Origin: Letharia columbiana
Lineage: Eukaryota; Ascomycota; Lecanoromycetes; Lecanorales; Parmeliaceae
Reading direction: 5' to 3'
DNA length: 64,000 nucleotides
Assembly: GCF_014066305.1 (NCBI RefSeq)
Contig: NW_023501046.1
Coordinates: 579,921 to 643,920, forward strand
The notes under the pieces are model-generated. The model searched no databases. It saw only the letters and a list, made by a program, of their open reading frames with translations, and was not told where the DNA came from. A program made the position numbers and the translations under genes. This document shows positions 38,150-52,148 of the stretch, one piece after another (position 1 is the stretch's first letter; each line of letters starts with the position of its first letter).

Positions 38150-38920
38150 AAAGATATTATATTATATATATAAAGATTACTTTAAACTATAGAGTATCTT
38201 ATTAAACTTATAAATTTATTAAGAATATTTCTTTAAGATAAAACTAGTAAACTATTCTATATAGATTTTCTTTTCGACGTCTTTATAGAGAAAAGTAGTT
38301 TTAATATTTATTTATTTTAAATTCTAATTTTCGATAGTAATTAAGATAAAAATAATCTTATAGAATATAAGCTTAATTATTAAAACGAAGATTTTATTAT
38401 AATCTAGATTTTCGTATTATTCGAAATTATATATTTCTTAATAAGTCTTATAGTAAGTAATTTTATTATTAAATTTATATTTTAAGATATAAATTTATTT
38501 ATTATAAAGTATAATATATTTATAGAATAGATTAATAAGAGTTTAGGTGTTATTCTCTTTTAATAACTTAAATTCTTTAATTATATCGCCTTTTTATTAC
38601 TTATAAAAAGAATTATTTATTATAATCTTTTTATAAATCTTCGATTTATATAACTTTATATTTATAATTTAAATAATTATAATATAAAGTATAAAAGAAT
38701 TTAAAGAGAGATTTTAAGAGATTAAATAAGAATAATTAAAATATAAAGGCGTATTATCTTATATTATTAAAGTAGATCGAGGTATAATAATAGAAATATC
38801 TACGTCGAAGTTAAAAGAAATTTTTATAAACTTTAAAGATTTTAAAATAAATCTAGATAATTAAATATATTTATTATATTTATAAAAAGAAAATTTTTAA
38901 TTAAGAAAAGCGTTATAGAT
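38150..38920 (-). pseudogene. Copia reverse transcriptase relic (element F2)
   Basis: On the minus strand a frame reads L-I-T-I-E-N-stop-N-L-K-stop-I-N-I-K-T-T-F-L-Y-K-D. That matches the Copia 'W.LeQ.DVKTAFLyG' block, with Trp and Gln codons changed to stops and Asp to Asn. It is followed by a Y-I-E-x-F and a K-I-L-Y-S-L-K block ('aLYGLKQ'). The position between RNase H (left) and integrase (right, beyond the LINE) is that expected for a minus-strand Copia. Confidence 0.78.
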
Positions 38921-39056
38921 CTAAATATATTTCTCTTTATAGCTAGATTATTTAATAATTAAGAAGATATTAAATTAGATAAGAGTTTATTCTTTTCTTT
39001 ATTTTATATAATTTTTAATAAGTATATAATATTATTATTTAGTAATAGTATTCGAT

Positions 39057-39074
39057 AAATATAATTATTATTAT
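39057..39074 (+). repeat. Target duplication of LINE D (left copy)
   Basis: AAATATAATTATTATTAT is present here and, identically, at 57387-57404, immediately beyond the LINE 3' tail. The sequence is A+T simple, so chance similarity is possible, but 18 identical bases at both predicted ends are strong support. Confidence 0.75.
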
Positions 39075-40287
39075 TCTTTTAGAGGTATCGCCGACGATAA
39101 TAACACGTTCTAGAGGCGCTGGCAGCGGCGTCTTATTAATAGTACTCGAGTTTATATATAATACCTTAACGTAATAACTCTAAAGACTTAGTATCTAAGA
39201 AATTCAATTATAGAATCTTAGCTATTTTCTAATAAAATACCTCTATATCTTTATTAAATATTTAAAAAAAAAAAAAAAAAACTATATAATAGATAAAGTC
39301 TTTTTATTATCCTAATAGGCTACTCTACTTAATACTTCGCTATTATTATATTATTCTTTAAGACGTATATATATATTATAATGTAAAAAACTTTTTATTA
39401 AAATAAAGTAATTAAAAGAGATAACGATTAAGATTTAAAGATTAAGAATCTTATTAGAAGATATATTTTAAAAAATTTAAATTAAAATATAATATAGATA
39501 ATTAATATATTATATTAATTATTAATATAACGCTATAATATTAATATTTAACTTTATTAAAATTATTATAAAAGAGTCTTTCTTAAATTAATAATTTAAA
39601 ATTATTAATAAATAATTTATTAAGAATTAGCTAAATAACGAAATAATATAAAAGAAAAATATATTATTAGAGTGTAATTTATTTTTAAATAAATTATAAT
39701 CTAATAATAAAGTAAATCTAATATCTATTAATTTTTATTAATTTTCTCTCTTTTAGCGTAAGAAATATCTTAATCTAGGCTTTTTAAAGAGGTAAATCGC
39801 TAATAAAGAAAATATCGATTGACGCGCGTTAGAGAAGTAAGAGAGAAAGAAGCGAAGGAGAGCTAAAAAGAATAGATAGTATAAAAAGAAATAGAAGATA
39901 ATAGAGGAGTTAAGATAAAGAAAGAAAAACTTTCTTTAGCTCTATAAATTCTATAAATAGAATTATTAATTATAAAACTACGATAGATTAATAGAAAAAA
40001 TAGCCCCTTTATCTTTATCGCTCGAAATATTAATCTTTAAATAAGAGCGAGTCGATATCCTCGACTTTTCTTAATTATTAATAAAGAAAAAGATAAAGAA
40101 GACTTAGCTATAGAAGATAAATTTAATTTATATTTTATTTTTAATAATAAAAAGCGAGATATCGAAAGAAGTAATCTTATTAAGTTATATTAAATTAAAA
40201 TCTAGATCTAAGTTAAAGCCTTTATATATATTAATATAAGAGAGTAGAGTAATATCTATTCGCTATAGTAAGAAAGGAAGAGATATC

Positions 40288-40458
40288 TATTAAAAGTAGA
40301 ATATCAGATATGTTAGAATAATTGAAAGACTGATTATTAATTTATAAGATATATGGATATTTATATATATAAAATAGATAGCTAATAATAGCTGGTAATT
40401 ACTAGCTTTAATAATACGCGATATATATATAATAGTCGAAGGGATTAATATTATAATA
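40288..40458 (+). repeat. Left LTR of element E
   Basis: It starts TATTAAAAGTAGAATA (TG in the copy at 34755) and ends TATTATAATA. It aligns with 41001-41173. Confidence 0.82.
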
Positions 40459-41000
40459 CTCCTCGATAGCCTTAAAAGCTAGATTCCCTAAACTTTAATA
40501 TATTATATTCTATATATATTAGTTTCCAAATCCACGCTTTAAATTCGAGATTAATTATTTACCCGGTCTTATTAAATCTATAAAAAACCTCGATAGAAAA
40601 AATAGAAAGAGTGCCGAGGCTTTTAAATACTCGTTTCGAGACCTCGAAATGATATAAGGGTTTTTAATATTTTGCCCGTATTACTTCGGGACCTCGAAAT
40701 AATCTGAGGGTTTTATTAGTTTGCCCGTATTGTTTCGAGACCTCGAAATAATCTAAGGGTTTTAATGATTTGCTCGTATTGTTTCGAAACCTCGAATAAA
40801 ATAAGGATTTTAGTTCGATATTTTTTATATAGAGATTAAATAGCGACAGCCCTCTCGTTGGTGAGTATAAGCTAAAAAAAATAGACTATCGCCATAAGGT
40901 GTATCTATTTATAAACGATTATCGAAGACTTAGTTTAATATCCATATTAGGAAGTGTAAGGATATTCGATACTATTCTACCCGCTTCCGGGCTTATAATC

Positions 41001-41173
41001 TATTAAAAGTAGAATACTAGATATATTAGAATAATTAAAAGACTAATTATTAATTTATGAGAATATACGGATATTTATATATATAAAATAGGTGGCTAAT
41101 AATAACTAGTAATTACTAGCTTTAATAATACGCGATATATTATACGATAGTCGAAGGGGCTAATATTATAATA
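41001..41173 (+). repeat. Right LTR of element E
   Basis: It aligns with the left LTR over its whole length, with RIP-type differences. It is preceded by a G+C-rich stem-like segment ACCCGCTTCCGGGCT (40979-40993) rather than a clear polypurine tract. Confidence 0.82.
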
Positions 41174-42899
41174 ATATCGTTATTTTAGCGATATCGGCCC
41201 TCGAAAATAATAAATAGCTCTATCTAAAAATGTTATCTAAATTATAAAATAAATAAAATAAATTAATTTTAAAATAAATTATAAAGAAGTTAAAGAAGAT
41301 TATAAAGCTTAAAAATATAATATCTATAAAATCTTATAACGCTAAAGACTAAATAATATATTATTACTTTTCTATAATTATTAAAAAAACTAAGAATTAA
41401 AGTTTTTATATTAGTTTAGCGATTATATATACTATTAAATATTATATAAAAAGACTTTAAGTATATATAATAAATAAGAGTTTATTAAATATTATAGATT
41501 TTTATCTTTTAATTATATAGATAATAAGAATAAAGAACTTTAAGAGTTTAAAATTCTAGTTAATATATTAGAAGTTTAAGAGCGTTATAAATAATAAGAT
41601 TATAATTATTTTTAAGAAAAGCTTTAAGATATATAGCTTCGAATTTATAATTAGATAATTAAAATTAAAATATAATAAAGCGTTTAGTATTAGATTTAAG
41701 CTAATAAATCTAATTAAAATATATAATATTTATAAAAAAGCGTATTTAATAATTAAGTATAAGAAATTATAAGCGCTAAAATCTATAAATACTATAAAGT
41801 TTTTTCTTATAAAAAATAAATTTATTATATTATAATTATAGCTATATATAAGATATAAATAATCTTATTTAATATTTATTTAATTTTAAATTTAAATTAT
41901 TTTAGAAAAATATATAATATAATATAGAGTTATAGGGTTAATATTCTATTATTTTAAGAGGTAAATCTATTTAATAAAATTATAGAATATTATAAAAGAT
42001 TATTTCTATAAATAGTTATTATAATTTATTAAATTAAAAAGAATAAAGTCGCTATTATTATAAATATTAAATCTATAAAATAATAAAAAGATAAAAACTT
42101 AAATTATATCCTCTATAAAGGAAGTAATAGAAGAATTTTAATCTATAGAATTAAATATAAAAGATATATACTTATAATAATATCGATATACGTTTTAATT
42201 AAAGAAGTTATAAAATTATTATAACTAAAAGTAAATATAAAAATACTTAAATAAATATCGCTGCGAACGCTCTATAATATAATAAAGAGAGATTAAAATT
42301 TTATATTAATCGCTATAAATAAAGTTTTTATAATTTCTTATCTCTCTTATAACTGCGAGCGTTATTTAAATTATTATTAAAGCTTAAAGAAGATAAGATA
42401 TATTATCTAATAAACGATTAGAGGATTTAAAATCTAAATTTTAAAATCTTTATATATTTCTTAGAGAATAGAACCTTAGTTTTTAGAATTAATTAAATCT
42501 ATATTTAAAATAATTAAATAAAAGAGTTAAAGAATTAAAAGATAGCGCTTAATAAATTATTTATTAATTATAAAATTATAACGATTATAATAAAAATAAT
42601 CTTTATAATTATTTAAGAATCTAGACGATAAAAGTTATTATTTTTATTTCTATAAAAAAACTAAGTATAAGCTTTATATATAAAAATATTATAAATACTC
42701 TTAAAGGAAAATTTAATAAAAGAGTAAATAATTTATAAGATATTAATAGCGTAATTTATAAAATATATTATAAAGAATAATTATAGAATAAATTAGAAAC
42801 TTAAGTATAATCTATAACGTAATTATCTATAACTATAAAAGAAAAGATATTTTAAATTATTAAATTTCGAATTAAAGAAAAAAATAGTAATTATTAAAA

Positions 42900-44439
42900 T
42901 ATATAAGAAATAGCTTATAGATATATATAATTAATTCTATTTCTATAATATTATAATTAAATATCTTATTCTTAATAAAAAGTTAATAAGATAATTTTTC
43001 GCGAGAATTAGATATATAAATTATAGCTTTATCGAGGTTTTAAAAAATAATTAAAAAGAGATATATATAAATTTAAAAGATATTCTTAGAGTAATAATAG
43101 ATTATTATCGAAATCTTTATAATATAAAATCTTTAAATAAAAGCGTTTGAAATAAAATCTTACGATATATAATAAATTAAATAAATTTAATAAATATTAT
43201 TAAAATAAAAAGCTCTATTAAAGCTTAAGAGATATAAGTCGTTATTTATTAAGTATTCTTAAAAACCTCGCTAGATAAAGATAGCCTTTTAAGCGAGTTC
43301 TATAAAACTATTATAGAATATAAAAAGAAGAAGAAAAAGAAAATCTTAATTATTATCGCGTAATTAATCTTTTTCTATAATTAGATATAGTAGAAGTAGA
43401 AACTTCTAAAGTATTAGATAAATAAGATTCTTATTATTCTTTTTAAAAATAAAGATAAATAAATTAATATTAAGAATTATTATCCTCTATTTATTATAAA
43501 TATAAATTATAAAATCTTTATAAATATTCTAATATAACGTCTAGTAAAGGCTTTAAGCGAGATAATTAACGAATAATAATTAATTTTCTTATCGAAGAGA
43601 TTTATAGATAATAATATTAAAATAATTTAATACTTAATAATTAAATATAAACTCGTTAAGAAGTTATTATAGAAGTAAGAGAAAATCGCTATTCTCTTTT
43701 TTAATTAGAAAAAAGTATATAATCGAGTTAATTATAAGTTTCTTCTAGCGATCTTAAAAGAATTAGATATATTTAAGAAAATTATTATCTAGATATAGCT
43801 TATATATAAAAAAGTTAAGATTAAGATCTATATTAATAGCTATATTAAAGAAATAATTATAATATAAAATAATATAAAATAGAGGGATTCTCTAAATTAC
43901 TCTTTATTTATAATTATAATTAAAGATTTAGCTTAATATATCGCTTATAATCTTTAAATTCTAGAGATATAAATAGAAAATAAGATATTAAAGATAATAA
44001 TATATATTAATAATACTATAATTATAATATAATCTTAAAAAAAGATAAACGCTATAATAGTAATTTTAAGAGTTTATTACGTCGTAATTAATACGAGAAT
44101 TAATTAAAATAAGTTATATATATTATACGTAGAAAATATCGCCTATATTTATATTATCGATATAAAAGAAATTTTCCTTAATAATTTCTATAAATATTTA
44201 GAGATATTAATTAAGATAAATATTAATCTTTAATTAGATAATTTTTAAGCTAAAATCCTATAAAAGACTAAAAAATTAATATAAAATTAATCGCGATTTT
44301 ATTTATTTCTTAAAAGTCGAATAATAATTAAAACTATCTTTATAATATTCCTTTTTAAATTCACTCTATAATTTCTATATATATCTTTAACGATATATAA
44401 TAAATTAGAAAAGAAGTATTATAAGTTAATATAGAATAA
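42900..44439 (+). pseudogene. LINE reverse transcriptase relic (left copy)
   Basis: Blocks in order: N-Y-x-P-L-x-I-I-N-I-N-Y-K-I-F at about 43475-43520 ('NYRPISLLN.DYKI'); F-F-N-stop-K-K-V-Y-N-R-V at about 43697-43730 ('LDQEKAYDRV'); R-D/G-S-L-x-x-S-L-F at about 43880-43910; and Y-I-N-N-T at 44003-44017 (the Y-x-D-D active site with both Asp codons changed to AAT). These are non-LTR retrotransposon RT motifs. Every lost residue is a RIP-type transition. The endonuclease should lie upstream but I could not place its catalytic residues. Confidence 0.8.
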
Positions 44440-44875
44440 CGAGTAAAGGCCTATGAATTAAATTCATAATTTTTTTTTGATTAGGGCTATCGAGTAAATA
44501 GGTAAGCGATCTTTGGTGAGCGAACTTTGGTGAGCGATATTTGAATTCCTTGCGCTTCAATGATTATAAGACAAATTTTTAAAATTTATAAAAATTCGGA
44601 AAGCGCAAATAGCGGTTCAAAATTCAAACAAAAAATTTCAGAATTTCAATAGAAAACAAAAAAGTTATTACTATTGTAAATAACGTACATCTATTTTTTT
44701 AATATGGGAGGCGCGGGAGGGCGAGATTTTGATAGTTGCGGACGCTAATTTATTTACCCGCGATGACTCAGCTGGTCTAACCAAAGAGCGTAGTGACCCT
44801 GAATTTATAATTGGCTGCACATACAAATTCAAGGTTTTCAAGCTCAGCTCTATCTTATTCTATTATATATACTGA
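44440..44875 (-). mobile_element. Helitron-like element Hel2 (short, weakly RIP-mutated)
   Basis: On the minus strand it starts TCAGTATATATAATAG and ends CATAGGCCTTTACTCG. It is flanked by A (44439) and T (44876), with no duplication. The inverted LINE copy carries the uninterrupted site at 47500/47501. It corresponds to Hel1 in reverse and keeps many CpA and TpG sites, so it entered the already mutated LINE late or was too short for RIP. Confidence 0.85.
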
Positions 44876-47499
44876 TAAAATTTAAGATATTATCTATAAT
44901 CTCTATACTTATTATTAAATAAAAGAGAGTAAAATTAAAGTAATTAATTTATAAGCTATTATTAATAAAAATATTATAATTATAATTAGTAAAGTAATTA
45001 ACTTCTTCGAATTAGTATAAACTATTCTAATTAAAGATATTCTAATATTATAACTTTAAAGCTCTTTATATATCTTAATATTTATTAATTTTTAAATAAT
45101 TTAATTCTTTAATTAGTTTAACTATATCTTAAAACTAACACGAGCTATTTAATAGCGATAAAAAAAGATATCTATATAAATTTTTTAAGTTAAATCTCTT
45201 TTAATTATTATAAAACTATTAATAACGTTAATATTCTATTATTTATTATTAAAGAAAATCGATTTAAAGAATATAAAAAAGTTTAATTTTAAGATCTAGT
45301 AAGTCTTATAGAATAGGGGTATTAGAGTTTTAGAAGATATATAGAATTTAATATACGCGGTTTTAATAGTTCTAGTTAGAATAGTATATAGTAAATATTC
45401 TTTTTAAATTAATTATATTATTAATAGATTAATCTCTAATACTATTCTATTAAACTAGCGCTTATTACTCTTATCTCTATATATATAAAAATTAGATATA
45501 CTTTAATAAAAATACTTTATAAAGATTAATAATTATCTTATCTCTTTATTAAAGATTAGCTTTTAATAAATCTATTTTATAATCTTAGATAAAAAATTAA
45601 AAGCTATTAATTTTAGCGATAGAATTAAAGGTCTTATTCTTATCTATTAATATCGCTATAAATTAAGAATCTTAATAAATAGAATATAAGCTACAACCTA
45701 TAATAAGTTTAAAATATTATTATAATTAATTTAAAAGTTATTTATTTTATTCGACTATTTAGCTAAGATAGCCGCCTTAACAAAGATATTCTATCTAAAA
45801 ATCTATAGAGACTTAAACTCGTAAATTACTCTTATTTAAGTATATATAGAATATTACGCGAAGGTCTTTATAGAGAAAGATTATATTAAGTAACTTTATT
45901 AAATTAACGCTAAATTAAATAAATTAGAGATAAAAGAGAATAAATAAAAAATTAGAAAAACTATTTAAATAATAGATTTAGATTTATTAATTTATCTTAA
46001 TTACTAATATTATTAATATCTATATTCTAATTCTTTATAATATTATTTAACTTCTTAATTATCTCTATTACTCTATATTTAATTTAATTTATTATTATAA
46101 AAAAGTAGAATATTATATAAATAAGGCTCTTATAAATCTTTATTTAATTAAAAAACTCGCTTTAAAGATTCTTAAATATTTATATATTATATTTCTTAAT
46201 TTAATATCTCTTATAAAGATATAAAACTCGATTTATAAGAATCTACTTTCGAATTAAAGTTTAATAATAATTTTAAATAATATCTAAAAATTAATATATA
46301 ATTAAATCGCTAAAATTATATAATAAATAATATTTTTATAAAAATTAAATAATAGTCTAATAGAGAATATTTTATTATCTTTTATTAATATCTTTTAGAT
46401 TAAAATTAAGTATTATAAAAGCGATTATCTTATTAATAATTTTTATTTTAAATATTAAATTAGAGATTAATCGATCTAAAATAATAAAAAACTCTTTTAT
46501 ATCGCTTTTCGATATTATATACTTAATTTATATATAAAATAAAAATTAATTAATATTATAAATAGAATATAATTATTATTATATTAATATTTAAATAAAA
46601 TTAATCTTTAATTAAATCTTTTTATAGAGTAATTATTAAAAAAGATTCTTTATATATAATATTTTAAACTTATTATAAATTATAATTTATATTTTATTTA
46701 TTAAGATTTTTAATTTATAATAATATTAATAAATAAAAATAAGACCTTTAATTCTATCGCTAAAATTAATAGCTTTTAATCTCTTATCTAAGATTATAAA
46801 ATAGACTTATTAAAAGCTAATTTTTAATAAAGAAATAAAATAACTATTAATCTTTATAAAGTATTTTTATTAAAGTATATCTAATTTTTATATATATAAG
46901 ATTAAAAGTAATAAATATTAATTTAATAAAATAGCGTTAGAAATTAATTTATTAATAATATAATTAATTTAAAAAGAATATTTATTATATATTATTTTAA
47001 CTAAGATTATTAAGATCGCGTATATTAAATTTTATATATCTTTAAAAACTCTAATATTCTTATTTTATAGAGCTTATTAAATCTTAAAATTAAACTTTTT
47101 TATATTTTTTAAATCGACTTTTTTTAATAATAAATAATAGAATATTAATATTATTAATAGTTTTATAATAATTAAAGAGAATTTAATTTAAAGAATTTAT
47201 ATAAATATCTTTTTTTATTATTATTAGATAGCTTATATTAACTTTAAAATATAATTAAACTAATTAAAAAATTAGATTATTTAAAAATTAATAAATATTA
47301 AAATATATAAAGAACTTTAAATATATAATATTAGAATATTTTTAATTAGAATAATTTATATTAATTTAAAGAAATTAATTACTCTACTAATTATAGTTAT
47401 AATACTTTTATTAATAATAATTTATAAATTAATTACTTTAACTTTACTCTCTTTTATTTAATAATAAATATAGAAATCGCGAATAATATCTTAAATTTT

Positions 47500-48850
47500 A
47501 TTATTTTATATTAATTTATAATACTTTTTTTCTAATTTATTATATATTATTAAAAATATATATAAAAATTATAAAATAAATTTAAAAAGAAATATTATAA
47601 AGATAATCTTAATTATTACTTTATTTTTAAGAAATAAATAAAATTATAATTAATTTTATATTAATTTCTTAATCTTTTATAGAATTTTAATTTAAAAATT
47701 ATCTAACTAATAATTAATATCTACTTTAATTAATATTCTTAGATATTTATAAAGATTATTAAGAAAAATTTCCTTTATATTAATAATATAAATATAAATA
47801 ATATTTTCTATATATAATATATATAATTTATTTTAATTAATTCTCGCGTTAATTATAGTATAATAAACTTTTAAAACTACTATTATAATATCTATCTCTT
47901 TTTAAAATTATATAATAATTATAATATTATTAATATATATTATTATCTTTAATACTCTATTTTTTATTTATATTTTTAAGATTTAAAGATTATAAATAAT
48001 ATATTAAATAAAATCTTTAATTATAATTATAAATAGAGAGTAACTTAAAAAATCTCTCTATCTTATATTACTTTATATTATAATTATTTTTTTAATATAA
48101 TTATTAATATAAATCTTAATCTTAACTTTTTTATAAATAAATTATATTTAAATAATAAATTTTTTAAATATATTTAATTCTTTTAAAATCGCTAGAAGAA
48201 ACTTATAATTAACTTAATTATATACTTTTTTCTAATTAAAAAAGAGAATAGCGATTCTCTTTTATTTTTATAATAACTTTTTAATAAATTTATATTTAGC
48301 TATTAGATATTAAATTATTTTAATATTATTATCTATAAGTCTCTTTAATAAGAAAATTAATTATTATTTATTAATTATCTTATTTAAAGTCTTTATTAAA
48401 TATTATATTAAAATATTTATAAAAAAATTATAATCTATATTTATAATAAATAGAGAATAATAATTCTTAATATCGATTTATTTATCTTTATTTTTAAAAA
48501 GAATAGTAAAAATCTTATTTATTTAATACTCTAGAAGTTTCTACTTTCGCTATATCTAATTATAAAAAAAGATTAATCGCGTAATAATAATTAAGATTTT
48601 CTCTTTTTTCTTCTTCTTATATCTTATAATAATTTTATAAAACTCGCTTAAAAGGCTATCTTTATCTAGCGAGGTTTTTAAGAATACTTAATAAATAGTA
48701 ATCTATATCTCTTAAGCTTTAATAAAACCTTTTATTTTAATAGTATCTATCGAGCTTATTTAATCTATTATATATTATAAAATTTTATTTTAAATATTTT
48801 TATTTAAGAATTTTATATTATAAAGATTTTAATAGTAATCTATTACTACT
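47500..48850 (-). pseudogene. LINE reverse transcriptase relic (right copy)
   Basis: This is the minus-strand counterpart of the left-copy RT. The Q-x-K-A-Y-x-R-V block is visible at about 48210-48245 and the Y-x-N-N (former Y-x-D-D) block at about 47935-47950. It carries independent RIP mutations relative to the left copy. It has no intact frame. Confidence 0.75.
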
Positions 48851-51620
48851 CTAAGAATATCTTTTAAATCTATATATATCTCTTTTTAATTATTTTTTAA
48901 AGTCTTAATAAAGCTATAATTTATATATCTAATCCTCGCGAAAAATTATCTTATTAATTTTTTATTAAGAATAAGATATTTAGTTATAATATTATAGAAA
49001 TAAAATTAATTATATATATCTATAAGCTATTTCTTACGCGTTTTAATAATTACTATTCTTTTCTCTAATTTAAAATTTAATAATTTAAGATATCTTTTCT
49101 TTTATAGTTATAGATAATTACGCTATAAATTATACTTAAATTTCTAATCTATTCTATAATTATTCTTTATAATATATTTTATAAATTATACTATTAATAT
49201 CTTATAAATTATTTACTTTTTATTAGATTTTCTTCTAAAAGTATTTATAATATCTTTAAATATAAGATTTATATCTAATTTCTTTATAGAAATAAAGACG
49301 ATAATCTTTATTATCTAAGTTCTTAAATAATTATAAAGATTATTTTTATTATAATTATTATAATTTTATAATTAATAAATAATTTATTAAACGCTATCTT
49401 TTAATTCTTTAACTCTTCTATTTAATTATCTTAAATATAAATTTAATTAATTCTAGAAATTAGAGTTTTATTATTTAAGAAATATATAAAAACTCTAAAA
49501 TTTAGATTTTAAATTCTTTAATCGTTTATTAGATAATATATCTTATCTTCTTTAAACTTTAATAATAATTTAAATAATACTTATAGCTATAAAGGTGGTA
49601 AGAAAATTATAAAGACTTTATTTATAGCGATTAATATAAGATTTTAATCTCTTTTTATTATATTATAAAGCGTTTATAATAATATTTATTTAAGTATTTT
49701 TATATTCGCTTTTAATTATAATAGTTTTATAATTTCTTTAATTAAAGCGTATATCGATATTATTATAAATATATATTCTTTATATTTAATCTTATAAATT
49801 AAAATTCTTTTATTATTCTCTTTATAGAGAATATAATTTAAATTTTTATCTCTTTATTATTTTATAAATTTAATATTTATAATAATAGCGATTTCGTTTT
49901 TTTTAACTTAATAGATTATAATAGCTATTTATAAAAATAATCTTTTATAATATTTTATAATTTTATTAAATAGATTTATCTCTTAAAGTAATAGAATATT
50001 AATCTTATAACTCTATATTATATTATATATTTTTCTAAAATAATCTAAATTTAGAATTAAATAAATATTAAGTAAGATTATTTATATTTTATATATAGCT
50101 ATAATTATAATATAATAAATCTATTCTTTATAAAAAAGAACTTTATAATATTTATAGATTTTAATATCTATAATTCCTTATATTTAATTATTAAATATAT
50201 TTTTCTATAAATATTATATATCTTAATTAAATTTACTAGTCTAAATTTAACGCTAAATATTTTATTATATTTTAATTTTAATTACTTAATTATAAACTCG
50301 AAGCTATATATTTTAAAGCTTTTTTTAAAAATAATTATAATTTTATTATTTATAACGCTTTTAAACTTCTAATATATTAATTAAAATTTTAAATCTTTAA
50401 AGTTTTTTATCTCTATTATTTATATAATTAAAAAATAAAAATCTATAATATCTAATAAACTCTTATTTATTATATATACTTAAGATCCTCTTATATAATA
50501 TTTAATAATATATATAATTAAAATATTAATATAAAAGCTTTAATTCTTAGCTTCTTTAATAATTATAGAAGAGTAATAATATATTATTTAATTTTTAATA
50601 TTATAAAATTCTATAAATATTATATTTTTAAGCTTTATAATCTTCTTTAATCTCTTTATAATTTATTTTAAAATTAATTTATTTTATTTTTCTTATAATT
50701 CGAATAGTATTTTTAGATAAAGTTATCTATTATTTCTAAAAATTAATATCGCTAAAATAGCGATATCTCTCTCTTTCTTATTATATTAAATAGATATTAT
50801 CTTACTCTTTTATATTAATATATATAAAGATTTTAATCTAGATTTAAATTTTAATTTAATATAATTTAATAAAATTACTTCTTTTAATATCTCGCTTCTT
50901 ATTATCGAAAATAAGATATAAATTAAACTCATCTTCTATAATTAAGCCTTCTTTATCTTTTTTTTATTAATAATTAAAAGAAATTAAAAATATTAATTTA
51001 ATTTTATTTAAAGATTAATATTTTAAATAGCGAAGATAAGAAGATTTTTTTTTTTATTAATCTATTATAATCTTACAAGTAAAGGCCTATGAATTAAATT
51101 TATAGAGTTGGATTTTCTAAGTCAAATCGAATTTTAGCCCTAGCCCTAAGTCAAATCGAACTCTAATCGCTTGCTGTGCGTTTTTAACCTACTTCCACCA
51201 CTACAAAATTGATTTAATCTATATAGTATATAGGTATATATATACGGAGAGAGGTGCGCTAAGGCCTAATTAGGAAGGTATATCGAGTGTGGAGGATTGA
51301 TCCGTAATAATTGCCCATAAAAACAGAGAAAGGCCATGTTCTTATGGCAAGAAGTATCAAAATACCGGAAAGAAATGGAGACAACGTGCCAGTTAGTGGT
51401 GTGAATCCCACAATATCTCCTGCCGCAGTGAAATCTTTCGAATAATGAAATAGCTGTAGACATCGGACGGTTTCAATTCGTCCAAATATGTATCGTCCGA
51501 TATTCCTCCTATAGAGGCCGCAGTGATGTACTATATCAATGCAGTGGGGATGACAGGCCAAGTTGCAGTGGTGTTCTCCGCTTGCTGAGTGATGATTTGA
51601 TATGGAACCGTGGAGAGCAT

Positions 51621-52148
51621 ATGACGTGGGATCTTGGAGAGCTGAGCCGTGTTCTTGACGATGGTGGCCTTGTTGCCGCTTGGTTTCTCCGCAGTGTTCT
51701 CCGCATTTGCCTGTTGTAGTTCCTCCTCTTGCTCCTCCTCTTGTAGAGTATCAGACTGAGTGGCTAGCTGAGTGGCTGACTGAGTGGATGACTGATATGA
51801 CGTGGGATCTTGGAGAGCTGAGCCGTGTTCTTGACGATGGTGGCCTTGTTGCCGCTTGATTTCTCCGTAGTGTTCTCCGCATTTGCCTGTTGTAGTTCCT
51901 CCTCTTGCTCCTCCTCTTGTAGAGTATCAGACTGAGTGGCTAGCTGAGTGGCTGACTGAGTGGATAACTGATATGACGTGGGATCTTGGAGAGCTGAGCC
52001 GTGTTCTTGACGATGGTGGCCTTGTTGTCGCTTGGTTTCTCCGCAGTATTCTCCATAGTGTTCTCCGCAGTGTTCTCCGCAGTGTTCTCCGCAGTGTTCT
52101 CCGCAGTGTTCTCCGCATTTGCCTGTTGTAGTTCCTCCTCTTACTCCT
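51621..52148 (-). repeat. 176-bp tandem repeat in Hel3 (three units)
   Basis: The anchor ATGACGTGGGATCTTGGAG starts at 51621, 51797 and 51973, giving a unit of exactly 176 bp twice. It recurs at 52233 after expansion. 176 is not a multiple of three, so a reading frame through the array changes frame at every unit. Units are nearly identical, which implies recent amplification. Confidence 0.85.

Larger units (their letters stand above)
40288..41173 (+). mobile_element. Complete short LTR element E (886 bp, TRIM-like)
   Basis: Its two LTRs are 40288-40458 and 41001-41173 (171 and 173 bp). It is flanked by a 5-bp duplication ATATC (40283-40287 and 41174-41178). The inverted LINE copy has the empty site as a single ATATC (about 50759-50764, reversed). 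The interior (about 540 bp) has about four minisatellite units (40630-40800) and no coding frame. It must depend on another LTR retrotransposon. The internal stretch 40840-40995 keeps CpA and TpG. Confidence 0.85.

Noticed and set aside
39065..39140. LINE 5' end taken at first for an LTR because of its G+C-rich block
   Set aside because: The block occurs once per element. The opposite end is different, and the flanking duplication is 18 bp, as for LINEs.
51259..51561. Minus-strand frames of 100 and 65 codons in the Hel3 3' part
   Set aside because: They overlap in two frames, show no domain, and run through DNA that is non-coding in the related elements. They are more likely chance frames in unmutated DNA.
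52040..52124. 12-bp repeat as telomeric or centromeric satellite
   Set aside because: It is confined to one transposon family, short, in frame with a coding-like segment, and unlike fungal TTAGGG telomere repeats.
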